64,000 nt of DNA from contig OZ021730.1 of assembly GCA_963978545.1 (NCBI GenBank), forward strand, positions 5,897,796-5,961,795, read 5' to 3'. Numbering within the stretch: position 1 is the stretch's first letter; the number at the start of each line of letters is the position of its first letter. Origin of the DNA: Linyphia triangularis (Eukaryota > Arthropoda > Arachnida > Araneae > Linyphiidae). The position numbers were made by a program, and so were the translations under genes. This document shows, piece after piece, positions 34,792 to 45,588 of the stretch. The notes beneath the pieces are model-generated. The model was given only the letters and a program-made list of their open reading frames with translations. It had not been told where the DNA came from and made no database searches.

Positions 34792-35129
34792 TTAGTTAGA
34801 CCTCCGCAGATTTTCCCGCCGTTTATACACAGCCAGCCAACCACCCACACAACGTACACATAAAATCGAATTTAATATAAAGGATTTAATAAATAGGCTC
34901 AACGGGTATTTGAGGATAGGATTCGTAGGCTCTTAAAAAAGATCTCAAGCTTTACAGAAATATTCAAATACAGAGATTTAAAAATATATAGCTACGGCGT
35001 TTATCATTCACAGGAGATTACGCATTTTACATTTCTATCTTTCGTTTTAAATCCTTATATTTACTTCAATTGTGTTTGTGACGGGCGAGATCTTCGGAGG
35101 GCTAATTGACCCACTCTCTTGTGGATCTT

Positions 35130-35430
35130 AATCTTATAAATTGTCCAATCTTAATAAATTGTCAAAATGAGATTCAGTTAAGTTGTTCATGTACTTATTT
35201 TTGATTAAAACTATCTAGCTGAAAGGTTCTTCATATAGTTTCTTCTAGCACATATAGTGAAGAACTCTGTTCTGCAAAGTTAACACTTACTATTTTGAAC
35301 AAATTAAAATTATTCAAAAATAAAAAAGTCCACACCATGAAGCTTGATTTTTTTCCCTGTGCGGCCGGTGGGTCGCCAAAAAATCTGTCGTGGGCCGCTA
35401 GTGCTCGATTTTAACTTTGTAATTATTATT
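35130..35430 (+). mobile_element. hAT fragment (CAGCGTTCGCCACTA family), truncated
   Basis: It matches 24390-24650 and the reverse of 40260-40500: AATAAATTGTCAAAATGAGAT, AGAACTCTGTTCTGCAAAGT, then CGGTGGGTCGCCAAAAAATC. It ends at TGGGCCGCTAGTGCTCG, a decayed terminus. The left end is lost and no duplication is seen. Confidence 0.65.
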
Positions 35431-35492
35431 ATTATTATTATTTTTTTTTTCGTTTTCTTTTTGCTCCTGGGCCACTGAAAAATCGACATTAA

Positions 35493-35637
35493 AATCCTAG
35501 TGCTTATTTATTTAAATGATAAATTAAAACTGTTATGTAGCATATATGCAACATCATGTGTAAACGAAGCTTTTTTTTATTTTACCACTTCTTCTGGATA
35601 ATTGTGTAACATATATGCTGCACTATGCACTAGAGGG
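35493..35637. mobile_element. piggyBac-like MITE, 145 bp
   Basis: TTAA flanks AATCCTAGTGC at the left (35489-35492) and GCACTAGAGGG at the right (35638-35641). The core contains the near-palindrome AGCATATATGCAACATC...AACATATATGCTGCAC. TTAA-CTCTCTAGTGCA near 48141 is a related single end. The left terminus is degraded. Confidence 0.6.
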
Positions 35638-36513
35638 TTAAGAGTAGGGATGGAACGGATATCCGGCAAATATCCGATATCCGGCATATCCGGCTGATTT
35701 TTCAATATCCGAAACCCCGTCGGATATCCGATTTGAAATGCCGGACATCGATAATTTCATTCGGATATCCGGCTATATATCCGGCCACCAGTTATCGACA
35801 AGAAATAATTTTTGCAAAAAGTAATGATCTTTTTCGGACAAAGGGGACACCGCATCCTACACTATTTTTTTTTCCTTTTCTTTTTCTTGGACATAAATTA
35901 CAGTCAAGTTAGAAAACGAAAAAGTTCCTTCGTGAGCACTATGCTTTCGCATATGCATTTAAATTCAATTCACAGAAAGAGGTGCCTTATTACTGGCGCC
36001 GAGTTGATAAGCATAAACAAATTTTTTTTCATACACATCCTTCATACCTGTTTTGTAATATGTTCTTTTCATTCCAAGTTTATGATCTGATTAATTCCAG
36101 ATGTTATATTTGAATGCTTCTCCGTAAAACACGAACCGAAATACAAATAAATAGTATTTTTTTACCATAACAGAAGTTACTTGTTAAGAGTTTTACTTAT
36201 TATCACTTCTTCCTTTTTTTCTGACATTTGCTAGTGAGTAAAAAGCAATAAATAGCCAATGCGCACTCCTCAATGCTTTTTTTTTTCGTTCTATCGACGA
36301 TAATACCCTACCCCTTTATGCTGTGAATGGTATGGTCTAATTTCTGATTTTTCATTGGTAGAAGTTGAAAGCTGGTATAATTTTTCTGACGTAAAATGAA
36401 GTATTGTAATTTTTAGGTCTTTAACGCAGCGCCACAACGTGGAATTATATTTAGCTCTCTAGAATATCTTGAATCATAGTTTTTTCCAATTACAATCCAA
36501 TTTTTAATTTTTA

Positions 36514-36877
36514 ATGATGGCTCATTTAAAATCACCAATTTGGAAGTATTTTAAAATTAATGGAAAGGACGAGAGCAAAGCCCTATGTGTTACTTGCTCC
36601 ACAGAATCGTTTAAAAAATAAAAATTTGCGTGGCAAAAGCCCAAAATCCTTTTCCACAAAATCCTTATGGAACAATTTAATGAGTGTGCATAAGGAAATT
36701 CACCGAAGCTTAAAAGACTCACTAAATGCATCAAATATTGATGAACAAGAAAAAACAATTCATCAAAACAAGAAATGCACGCAGACAACATTGGAATCGA
36801 CATTATTTGTACCAATATTGTGGAGTTTAGATGATCCTAAAGCAAAAGCCTTAACCACAAATATATGTAAGTACTAA
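36514..36877 (+). pseudogene. hAT transposase N-terminus with BED zinc finger, truncated
   Basis: From ATG ATG at 36514 the frame reads HLKSPIWKYFKINGKDESKA then LCVTC, the first half of a BED finger, and hits TAA about 36619. After a frame change, LRGKSPKSFSTKSLWNNLMS then VHKEIH supplies the second half with its histidines. A polar linker and the QTTLES and SLDDPKAKALTTNI motifs usual just after the BED finger in hAT transposases follow, and the frame ends about 36877. The catalytic RNase-H core and dimerisation domain are missing. It lies in the middle of the hAT with perfect ends, so it is the element's own gene and not a host gene. Confidence 0.85.
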
Positions 36878-36974
36878 TTATGTTTGTTTATATTAAATAT
36901 ATATTTTAAATATAGTAGAACATAACGTTGATGAATTTTGGGTTCGAAACTTTTTAAGTTTATATTTAAAGACG

Positions 36975-37190
36975 GCTTTTCAGCTTTCTTGACTGTGGCA
37001 TTTGTGTGTCACACAGCAGATGTTCCGGTCAGATGGTCATTCTGACGCCGAACCCCAGTGTTTAGTTCCCAAGCATGCATGGTCCTCCTCAGTTTATTTC
37101 TTTCAGGTATAAACAGCTAAGTCAACCTTGCCCAGTCCACGAATCAAACCATGGACCTGTGGCATGAGTGTGGTGCGCTAATCACTAATT
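36975..37190 (-). mobile_element. tRNA-derived SINE (family S4), reverse strand
   Basis: On the minus strand a head near 37190 reads TTAGTGATTAGCGCACCACA (box A) and, further on, GGTTTGATTCGTGG (box B). An unrelated body with CTGGGGTTCGGCGTCAGAAT and GTGTGTCACACAAATGCCAC follows. It lies inside the hAT element. I could not fix its duplication. Confidence 0.65.
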
Positions 37191-37394
37191 ATAATTTACT
37201 TGATACTTCATATCATGACCATTTTTTTTGTATAGCATATCGTATAACTATCGTTTTTAGTATATAGACTGAATATCCGGCCGGATATCCGGTGAAATCC
37301 GTTTCGGATATCCGTATCCGGTAGACATGGTACCCCGGATATCCGAAATCCGGTATCCGGCACAACTCACATCCGTTCCATCCCTAGTTAAGAG

Positions 37395-37794
37395 TATTCG
37401 CATTTAAAATTGCGAAACCTACAAATTTAATTTATTGTGAAGCAAACTTTCATCAAAGAATAATTTGCAACTGTGTAAAAATAGACATCACAGTACTACT
37501 GAAAACTATTGATATCGTTTAAATGGATTTCGTTTTGTCAAAAATGAGGAAACATCTGCTAAATCATCAAATGACTTGTTTCATTGCTGAAGCACTGGAA
37601 AGCTCCCATTGTTGTTCTCTTTAGTGAATTTAAAATTCCTTTCATATTTTGTTATACTCTCCCAGCCACAAGTCGATTGATGGAGCCCCCAGTGGGAGGT
37701 CCCCCCCCCCCCCCATAATATTTTAATTTTTTTTATATGTATAACATACTAAGAAAATATAGGAAAAATTGTCTGAAACAATTCAGAAATATAT
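37395..37794. other. Unassigned stretch
   Basis: A C14 run lies at about 37701-37714. Nothing else is recognised before the 79-bp array. Confidence 0.4.
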
Positions 37795-38370
37795 AGAATA
37801 GATTGTTGGCGTCGAGTCTTTCAACAAATGTTATCATATTTTTCTATTTTGAAAGTACACAAAAACTTGGAGAAAATTGTTAACCCTTAGCTTAATCTTT
37901 CAACAATTGTTATGATATTTTTCCTAATTTGAATGTACACAAAAACTTGGAGAAAGTTGTTGGCGTCTCCTTTGTCTTTCAACAATTGTTATAATATTTT
38001 TCCTAATTTGAATGTACACAAAAACTTGGAGAAAATTGTTGGCGTCTCCTCAGTCTTTCAACAATTGCTATAATATTTTTCCTAATTTGAATGTACACAA
38101 AAACTTGGAGAAAATTGTTGGCGTCTCCTCAGTCTTTCAACAATTGCTATAATATTTTTCCTAATTTGAATGTACACAAAAACTTGGAGAAAATTGTTGG
38201 CGTCTCCTCAGTCTTTCAACAATTGCTATAATATTTGTCCTAATTTGAATGTACACAAAAACTTGGAGAAAATTGTTGGCGTCTCCTCAGTCTTTCAACA
38301 ATTGCTATAATATTTGTCCTAATTTGAATGTACACAAAAACTTGGAGAAAATTGTTGGCGTCTTGTCTTT
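37795..38370. repeat. Tandem array, 79-bp unit, about seven copies
   Basis: GTACACAAAAACTTGGAGAA recurs at about 38013, 38092, 38171, 38250 and 38329, with two more diverged copies upstream. Each is followed by ATTGTTGGCGTCTCC, CTTTCAACAATTG and TAATTTGAAT. The right-hand units are nearly identical and the left-hand ones diverged, so growth was at the right end. The array ends in an (ATT)n tract. Confidence 0.94.
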
Positions 38371-38409
38371 CAACAACTTCATTATTATTATTATTATTTT
38401 AAATGAACA

Positions 38410-38985
38410 TGCTTACAGGCTAGCTTTATTAACTACTCCATAACGATATTAGCCACTTTGTCTCGCCCTTATACCTTACAGGCCTTATACAATAACAACA
38501 AAGTCGCAATAAGTATAACAGTGCTATTTCCGCAATGTCTTTAAGTCCTGTATATGGTAATCTCATCAACAACTGCGCAATCTGCAAGTTCTGAACATTA
38601 AGAAGTTGAGAATCTGTACATCACGCAAACGGTATTTTGCTTCCGGGTACCCCCACGAATTGCGTGATTTCGCGAACCTGCAACCTACTTTTTTTTATTG
38701 ATCAACTAATTCAGCTCCCTTTTCATTAAAAAGTATTTTTTTCTCTCTCTACTAGAAACTGACCACACGATATCACACAAAAAAATCGATACTCTTGGGA
38801 AATTTCTCCAAACCTCCTTTGTTGATACTATTTTTTAGCTTATTACGCTGTTTTCCCTGCTCAATCGTTTTAGAGTTTTGTGGATGGAGAAAACAAGCCG
38901 TTAGTCCTTTATCTCCGGAATGACAATGTTATCAAAACATGGCGAAGGTGGACTATCATGGACGATCATATATATTTCTTTATAA
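38410..38985. other. Unassigned stretch
   Basis: It has average base content for the window and GAATTGCGTGATTTCGCG near 38656. No gene or repeat family is recognised. Confidence 0.4.
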
Positions 38986-38989
38986 GTGG

Positions 38990-40020
38990 TAAAAAAGCAT
39001 TTAAAATAAAGTTGCTGAATATGCATATACTGGATTGAACAGGTTTTAAGTTTCACAAATTAGTTGCATGTTTTCCACTGATATCCAATCGTTACTTCTG
39101 GGTTGTGAAATGCTTGGTAACTGCCTCGAAATCGGAAAAGCTTAGCAATCACCATCATGAATTGATGATCTATATAAACAATGAACTCCTAAGCAAATTG
39201 GAGTGTTTAGTAGCCAAGGGCTACTTGTTATAGAGCATTGAATGGGGATACTGCAAATATCAGATAGTACAAGCTTTGTTAATGCAGTGAAGCCGAAGAC
39301 AGCTTAACAATCACCACAGTGATATATATGAATAACTATCCCGCAAAGTGGATAGCGTCTATTGGGTAATCAAGGGCAATGTGTTATTTTATAGAGCATT
39401 GTATGAGGATATTGCAAACTTTTGGATAGTACATACTTGGTTACTGCATTGAAGCCGAAGAACACTTAACGATCACCATAGGGATGTATGTATGTATGTA
39501 CATATTAATAACTATCCCTCAAAGTAGATAGCGTCTGTATGGTAACCAAGGGCAGTCTGTTATAAAGAATTGTATAAAGGATACAGAAACTATTAGATTG
39601 TACATACTGGGTTACTTCAATGAAGCAGAAGGCTTAACAATCACCATAGTGATATATATTAATAACTCTCCCTCAAAGTAGATAGTGTCTGTTTGGTAAT
39701 CAAGGGCAATGGGTAATTTTATAGAGCATTGTATGAGGATATTGCAACTTTTGGATAGTACATACTTGGTTAGTGCATTGAAGCCGAAGAACATTTAACA
39801 ATCACCATAGGGATATATGTATGTATATATTAATAGCTATCTCTCAAAGTAGGTAGCGTCTGTTTGGTAACCAAGGGCAGTCTGTTATAAAGCATTGTAT
39901 AAAGGATATAGCAACTATTAAATTGTACATACTTGGTTACTTCATTGAAGCTCAAGGCTTAACTATCACCATAGTGATATATATTAATAACTATCTCCTA
40001 AAGTAGATAGCGTAACTTAG
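38990..40020. repeat. Higher-order tandem array of two alternating 162-168-bp monomers
   Basis: The block AATCACCATAGTGATATAT or a variant starts monomers near 39146, 39308, 39470, 39638, 39799 and 39963. Two types alternate. One (39308, 39638) has TTTTATAGAGCATTGTATGA and GAAGCCGAAGAAC. The other (39470, 39799) has CTGTTATAAAG, TTGTATAAAGGATA and a shortened AAGGCTTAAC. The repeating unit is thus a dimer of about 328 bp. Monomers at 38990-39308 are more diverged. Confidence 0.9.
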
Positions 40021-40232
40021 AGTAATCTATTACAAAGCTTTTGATGGGATAGAGTATGGAGGCATTTCAAAAGGCTTCATGTGTTTCCAGAATGTTGCAT
40101 GAAACATTGTTGTGAAATATTTTAAATTTTGTTCTACAGTTAAAACACAGCATAAATCTGACGTGAGCATTTGAATTGACTATAGTTTTAAAAAAAGTGC
40201 AAAATATACAAAAGCAGAAGAACTACTTAAAA

Positions 40233-40908
40233 CAGCGTTTGCCACTACTTGACACGCGACAGATTTTTCTATGGCCCGCCGGCACCACAGAAGATAAAAA
40301 AAAATGTATGAACTTTTTGTTTTTTACGTAATTGTAATTTATACAAAATAGTAAGTGATTACTATGTAGAACAGAGTTCTCCACTACGTGCCCGAAGAAA
40401 CTATATGCAGTAGCTTTCAGAAAGATGGTTTTCATCAAGAATAAATACAGGAATAACTTTACTCAACCTCATTTGGACAATTTATTAAAATTGACTGCAA
40501 CAAATACTCTGAAAGGTATAGAATCTATCATAAAATAAACTGAACTATTTCAACCGCCATCATCTCACAATTAATAGCAACTAAAACGGAGTAATCTGAA
40601 AACACAGTTTAAATACTTTTATTAAAAGTTAGGACAAGTCGCATAGTCACTTTGAAACAAAAGATTCATTTATTTTTTAGACGGATTTACTAATAATAAA
40701 AACTATTATTTTTATTTTTTTTAATTATTTGAAAAAAATATAATCAAACATCAATTGTAATTTCATTAAGAAAAAAAATTCATATTTTTTTTCCAGTTTT
40801 CAAAAATGCTATGTATTGTTAAATCCATATTAATTAAACATCCATATTTTAGTGTATGCTGCAGCATAAGTTATACCGCCCGCCTCTAAAATTTAGTGGC
40901 GAACGCTG
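40233..40908 (-). mobile_element. hAT element (CAGCGTTCGCCACTA family), intact ends
   Basis: The ends are CAGCGTTTGCCACTACTTG (left) and TTTAGTGGCGAACGCTG (right). The 8-bp duplications ACTTAAAA (40225-40232) and ACTTAAAG (40909-40916) agree at 7 of 8. At 676 bp it is non-autonomous. In reverse it matches the body of the nested copy at 23743-27720 and the fragment at 35130-35430. Confidence 0.93.
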
Positions 40909-40916
40909 ACTTAAAG

Positions 40917-42240
40917 GTATCAATATAAGAGCACAAAAATATGCAATTCATTTGGAATTGCAAATCTGATTAAGTATTGTAATTGAGTTAATCTATTCGT
41001 AAATCATTATAGAATTATTAATACAACTCTGATAGTGTTTTAATTTATCGAGTATTTTTATGAAAATATTCAAAAATACCTATTCAAATAATCACGATTC
41101 AAAATTAAGGTAAAATGAACTATTGCACGTACGTATTTGTACCTAGAAAGTTCTCTGTTTTGCATTATGTACTATAATTTACATTAAAATGTTTTAATTG
41201 GTTAATTTAGAGTGAGAAAAAGTCTTAACTTATACAAAGTTATCTCACAAATCAAGATTAGTGTTAGTAATATTAATCTTTTAACACTGCTTACTCCCGC
41301 CAAAATGAATGTATTTTTACGCAATTATTCTGATTGTAATTATAAATAGTAATATGTTTATTATTTAAAGTTCCATTTTCTTAAATTTATTTGTTACTAG
41401 CGATAATACAGGCTTGAAAAAGTTGACAACAAAAAAGCATGTTTTCAGATATTGCTAAAAAATATCTCTAATAATTTTGATTAAAACCTCTGCTCCTCCC
41501 TACCACCAAAATTTCCATAGAAATGCGACGAAAGCGTAAAAAGTTTAAAAGCGAGTGCCTTGAACAATGACTTCTCTGCCTTTGATATCACTCATCAACG
41601 ATTGATTTTTATCTGTTTCACCCACAAGAAAGAACAATGTAATGTCTATCGAATAACATCGCCAATTTCATTATTTTGGCTGTGTTTTTCTTTCCATGTA
41701 AATATTATTGCCAAAAATATCGCCAAACTGTCCATTTTTATTTAAATAAATGAAAATATGAAAATGTTTAATAACACCTCATATCAAATGATAATGCAGT
41801 GTCCAATATTATAGTATAATTGAAAGTTGTACGATGTTCCACACCCTTAGTATAAGAAATTCGAAACCTGCCACATTCAACCAAATACATAAATATAATT
41901 GAATGTATTTGGTAGAATGTGGCAAGCTTTTCCACTAAAGGATATACCATCCACCGCTCCTTTAAGAAACAAATAAATGACTCTCATGACCTAAGGTATT
42001 GTTTTCTCCTGAATTTCAACTCGCCTTGAACCTTCTTTTCTATTGTTCATCTTCCTACAGAAGATAGGGAAATTGTTCCTTAAAATTATATACAAGGAAA
42101 TTTAAACCATGACTGTTGAGCAGCTACGTACCCAGTCCATTTTTCGACCATACTTCAATAGATGTTGCTAGTAGTGACGTCAAGTTGAGTCTAAACAATG
42201 CGTTGCTATGCTAGGTTTTATGCATTTTTAAATTAATAGG
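40917..42240. other. Mostly unassigned; family F repeat near 41400-41860
   Basis: GCGATAATACAGGCTTGAAA near 41400 matches 29565. TTGAAAGTTGTACGATGTTC...CACACCCTTAG near 41820-41850 is the inverse of the 28540 motif. TTGAATGTATTTGGTAGAATGTGGC mirrors GCCACATTCAACCAAATACA across 41868-41925, a perfect short inverted repeat. No gene. Confidence 0.45.
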
Positions 42241-42248
42241 AAGTCCTA

Positions 42249-42487
42249 TACTAAACTCCAACTTAACTTGACATCACTAGACGATAGATCTTCACCGTGC
42301 TCATAGGCAATTAATCCATTTTAACGGAGTGAAGACATAATTCTCGACAAACCTTATAGCCTTTTGTTCTCTACAGGGTTGTGGTTTGGCGAGCATTATG
42401 CTTTCACGCCGCCAAAATGGATTAAATGCCTATGAGCACTGTGACGATCTACCGTCTAGTGATGTCAAGTTAAGTTGAAGTTTAGTA
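42249..42487. mobile_element. TA-flanked MITE (TACTAAACT family), copy 1
   Basis: TACTAAACTCCAACTTAACT at the left is mirrored at the right end by AGTTAAGTTGAAGTTTAGTA. The arms pair for nearly half the element, including GACATCACTAGACG, GTGCTCATAGGCA and CATTTTAACGG. TA precedes and follows it. It is a Tc1/mariner-like MITE of 239 bp, abutting the next foldback element. Confidence 0.85.
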
Positions 42488-42492
42488 TAGTA

Positions 42493-43250
42493 AGAATCAT
42501 TCCCTATACTCGCTATATTACAATCTACTAGCCCAGTTCATTTAGTAACTACTCTCTACAAAACATTGAAATTTGATGACAAGGGGCGAAAATGATCACT
42601 TGATGAAATGACAAATTGTTTTAATTTAATGTATATCTATTATAAATGAAAATTAAAATTGCAAAAGACAAAACCAAAGGGAGCCACGGCATATGCATTG
42701 TAAGTATTTCAAATATAAAATAAAATATATTATACTAAACTCCAACTTAACTTGACATCACTAGACGATAGATCTTCACCGTGCTCATAGGCATTTAATT
42801 CATTTTAGCGGAGTGAAGACTTAATTCTCGCCAAACCTTATAGCCTTTTGTTCTCTACAGGGATGCTGGGCTGAGTTTCCCAGCGTGATTTTTTTTTTTT
42901 TTTTTTTTTTTTGTGGGATGGGAGAAGAATGAAAATGGAATCGGATGATACAGTATTCCTGTCCATCCTGTTTGTCGAACAAAAGGCTATATGGTTTGGA
43001 GAGCATTATGTTTTCACGCCGCCAAAATGGACAAAATGCCTATGAGCACTGTGACGATCTACCGTCTAGTGATGTCAAGTTAAGTTGAAGTTTAGTATAG
43101 ACGCTATTATCGAGTTTTCAATCATAATTCAAGAGATCATTTTCGTACATATTCACAAAATTTCAAGATTTTATAGAAAGTAGTTTCTAAATGCACTGGG
43201 CTAGACGATCGTAACACAGCGATTACATAGAATGATCCTTACTAGGGCTT
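42493..43250. mobile_element. Foldback element carrying MITE copy 2
   Basis: The left arm (42493-42602) and right arm (43131-43250) are imperfect inverses: AATCATTCCCTATACTCGC against TAGAATGATCCTTAC, TCTACTAGCCCAGT against ACTGGGCTAGACGA, and CGAAAATGATCACTT against AAGAGATCATTTTCG. The same right arm ends the element at 19651-20215. Confidence 0.7.
42733..43097. mobile_element. TA-flanked MITE (TACTAAACT family), copy 2, with extra centre
   Basis: Its arms are the same as in the copy at 42249, with TA on both sides (42731-42732, 43098-43099). It is 126 bp longer. An added central piece has CTGGGCTGAGTTTCCCAGC, a T21 run and GTGGGATGGGAGAAGAATG, ending in GAACAAAAGGCTATA, which partly repeats the inverse of TATAGCCTTTTGTTC in the left arm. 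Confidence 0.85.
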
Positions 43251-43254
43251 CTTC

Positions 43255-43940
43255 TTAACTCTCTTCGAGTTACGTTCGTTTCGTAATTAAAATTTATCCA
43301 TCCAGCAACGTTTATACAATTAAAACCTTGTAAATATGGATATGATAATATTGCTATTAGTTAGCATTCTTAAACGAACTTTGAATCTTTCTTAAATAAA
43401 ACGTCGGAAAATATAATCAACAAACTGCACTATAGTGCAGCTGTAGCATATGTTTAAAAAAAAAGAATCGCGAAATTTTTTTTTGCCAAGTTTTAAAGTT
43501 TTATTTTTAAGCAAAACAAAATCGAAACCAAGCAAAAAATACAAGCCAATATTGTGCAAACCATGACGATTGATTTTAAATCCCCCTCTGAACACAATAT
43601 ATTTACCGCAAATACAAAATGCCAACAAAAATTATGTTGATACATATAAAAACAAAATATTATAAAAAAAATAAGAATAAAATTAGAGGAATTACCTAGT
43701 ATTTGATAGAACTTGATTTGAATACATTCGTAATTATTTCGAAAAGGATGAGCCTTGATGACTGCATAAATCTAAGCCTCAAAAATCAGAATATTATTCA
43801 AAATACTACTTTTCAATAGAGCAACAAAACATAAAATATTCTACAACAAAATTTAAAGCAATGTAGTTATTTATTTCAAACAACACCACATTCTCAAACA
43901 TATAGTTATATAAATTGAACAAATTCTTCCATGCTAACTT
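43255..43940. other. Unassigned; right part belongs to a diverged 276-bp tandem unit
   Basis: 43860-43949 ends CAAATTCTTCCATGCTAACT and so parallels 45780-45865. This suggests that a tandem array existed here before the hAT at 43950 split it. No gene. Confidence 0.45.
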
Positions 43941-44206
43941 AATACCTGTCATGGGCGCCGCCAGGAAGGTGCACTGGCTCTTAAAAGAAAAGAAGGAAGG
44001 AAAAAAAAGAAGAAAAAAATGAGAGAAAAGGTGTAAATTCCAAAATAAGTAAAGCACATATGCCGTTTATGTTTTTATGTTACAATTAGCATTTGTTTTT
44101 CTATTATTTTAATCTTGTTTATCTTTGATGTCGGTTCTTATAGCTGTTTAGTTGAAGATTTTCTGGCGCCTGTTGTCAAGAATTATTAGAGGCTGAGTAG
44201 AAATAT

Positions 44207-44897
44207 TGTTGCGTGGATCGGTTCGAAAGATTTGTAGCCAAAGCAGATCAAAACTTGCAGAAATTTATTCCAATATAATTCTTCACAGATTCTCTTACAG
44301 CTCCAGAACTTCTCGTTCTTGTAGACACAATACAGCTCTTTTCACAACAATAGAGCACAAAACAGCAGTTAAAAACTTGACAACACAACTACTAAATCGC
44401 CGCAAAAGACTATGCAATACAGTTCGCTTTAGAACTACTCGGAATGTTCACTGAGACTCAGTAATTCCAGTCAACTCACCAGTCAACTAATTCAGTGACT
44501 CAAAATCCAACAACTACTCTCACGGCCGGTTTTATATAGGAGTCAATACTTCTGGAGACTTCTAGAGATAGATATTTGGAGAACTTTCCAGGTCGTAGTC
44601 GAAAAGTCCTATACATGTACATGGGGACCGAAAATGTCGCCAAATGGTCGCCAACTTGGCTCTATCTCGCCAATTTGGCGAGATTCCCATTACCATAATG
44701 TTAAATGCCCTGCTTCTTGTAAAACTCGCTTCCCAGTGTTATCTCTGTAAAACTCGTTATAACGCATCAAGAGACTCATTGCAGGGAAACAAACTAAAGA
44801 CGAACTATTGCACTGCTTTATGCAAAATGTACATAAATGTTCTTATTTACAAAATTAACACTACGAAATATCTACAAATATACAAAAATTCGTAACA
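44207..44897 (-). mobile_element. Solo LTR, gypsy-like, copy 2
   Basis: In plus orientation it runs from TGTTGCGTGGATCG to AAAAATTCGTAACA. It is the inverse of the copy at 18192-18932, sharing ACTTCTCGTTCT, ATACATGTACATGGGG and the CCAATTTGGCGAGAT words. ATAT flanks both sides (44203-44206, 44898-44901), as for the other copy. It is inserted inside a hAT element. Confidence 0.8.
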
Positions 44898-45023
44898 ATA
44901 TTTATTCCTTTTATTGCAGAATCATTTCCTGTGAGTTCTCAAAATTCTAGGAAAGTGTTTTTTCTTTTAATTCATCAGATGTACTATCTTGAAATCTATT
45001 TTTAGAATTCAATTGAAGATATC

Positions 45024-45202
45024 GCCGACCAAACGGTATAGTGGTTAGCGTGCTAGCTTCTAGACCGCGAGGTTGCGGGTTCGAGTCCCGCGTTGGCATG
45101 GGTGTTTGTAAATGTATGTTGGCTTGTCTAATGACGAAATGTTTCGGCGCATTATAGCCCTCGTGTTGCTGACGGCGCCAGATAATCTGAATACAACCAA
45201 CC
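45024..45202 (+). mobile_element. tRNA-derived SINE (family S1), full length
   Basis: It has the head GCCGACCAAACGGTATAGTG, box B GGTTCGAGTCCCG and the tail CTGAATACAACCAACC. The exact 13-bp duplication is AATTGAAGATATC (45011-45023, 45203-45215). Inserted in the hAT element at 43950-45588. Confidence 0.96.
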
Positions 45203-45588
45203 AATTGAAGATATCCAATACTGCCTTTGTGTTTCATTTTGAATTTTTTTTTTAATTATTTTCAAAACCGGGAAGAAATAAAATGATTACTCTTTTGTAT
45301 TTTTGCAACTTCGTGTTCCTCTGTTCTGAACACTATCTCTTGAATGCCGTGAGATCTAGTTGGATGATAAAAAAATATCTTTAAAAATATATTTAAATAT
45401 TTTTACTATTTTTTTTCTCTTTGACAGGATGCGCTTTCAAAAATATGTATACTAGAAATTCTTTTTAACTATTCTCAAAGAGTAAAATTTATAATGCATA
45501 ATTATTAATTGAGATTTCTAAAAAATAAATAATTTTGATAAAAATCTAGTCTTACATCCCCCTGCAAATATTCCTGGCAGCGCCCATG

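Larger units (their letters stand above)
33430..34885 (+). mobile_element. RTE-like LINE 3' fragment split by a hAT MITE
   Basis: The outer pieces 33430-33849 and 34800-34885 parallel 20975-21585: GGCAACAGGAAAGAG, GCAAGTTGGTTTATTAGTA, AATGCATTGTCATCGACATC, GCCCGATTGGATGACTGC, and a tail ending AATTTAATATAAAGGATTTA. No coding sequence. The MITE duplication TTAGTTAG lies in the tail. Confidence 0.6.
35645..37386 (+). mobile_element. hAT element with ATATCCGG subterminal repeats and transposase remnant
   Basis: It starts TAGGGATGGAACGGATATCC and ends GGATATCCG...CATCCGTTCCATCCCTA. The 8-bp duplication GTTAAGAG is exact (35637-35644, 37387-37394). ATATCCGG or its inverse occurs many times in the outer 130 bp at each end, as expected of transposase-binding subterminal motifs in hAT. 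It holds a BED-finger remnant (36514-36877) and a later SINE (about 36975-37190). 1742 bp, so most of the transposase is deleted. Confidence 0.93.
43950..45588 (-). mobile_element. hAT element (CATGGGCGCC family), copy 2, with nested solo LTR and SINE
   Basis: The ends are CATGGGCGCCGCCAGGAAGG and TTCCTGGCAGCGCCCATG. The 8-bp duplications ATACCTGT (43942-43949) and ATACCAGT (45589-45596) agree at 7 of 8. Collinear with 30574-31230 in reverse, it lacks coding capacity after removal of the solo LTR (44207-44897) and SINE (45024-45202), which leave about 750 bp. Confidence 0.88.

Noticed and set aside
37795..38370. Regular direct repeats suggesting a CRISPR array
   Set aside because: The units are contiguous and similar along their full length, with no variable spacers, and the genome is eukaryotic.
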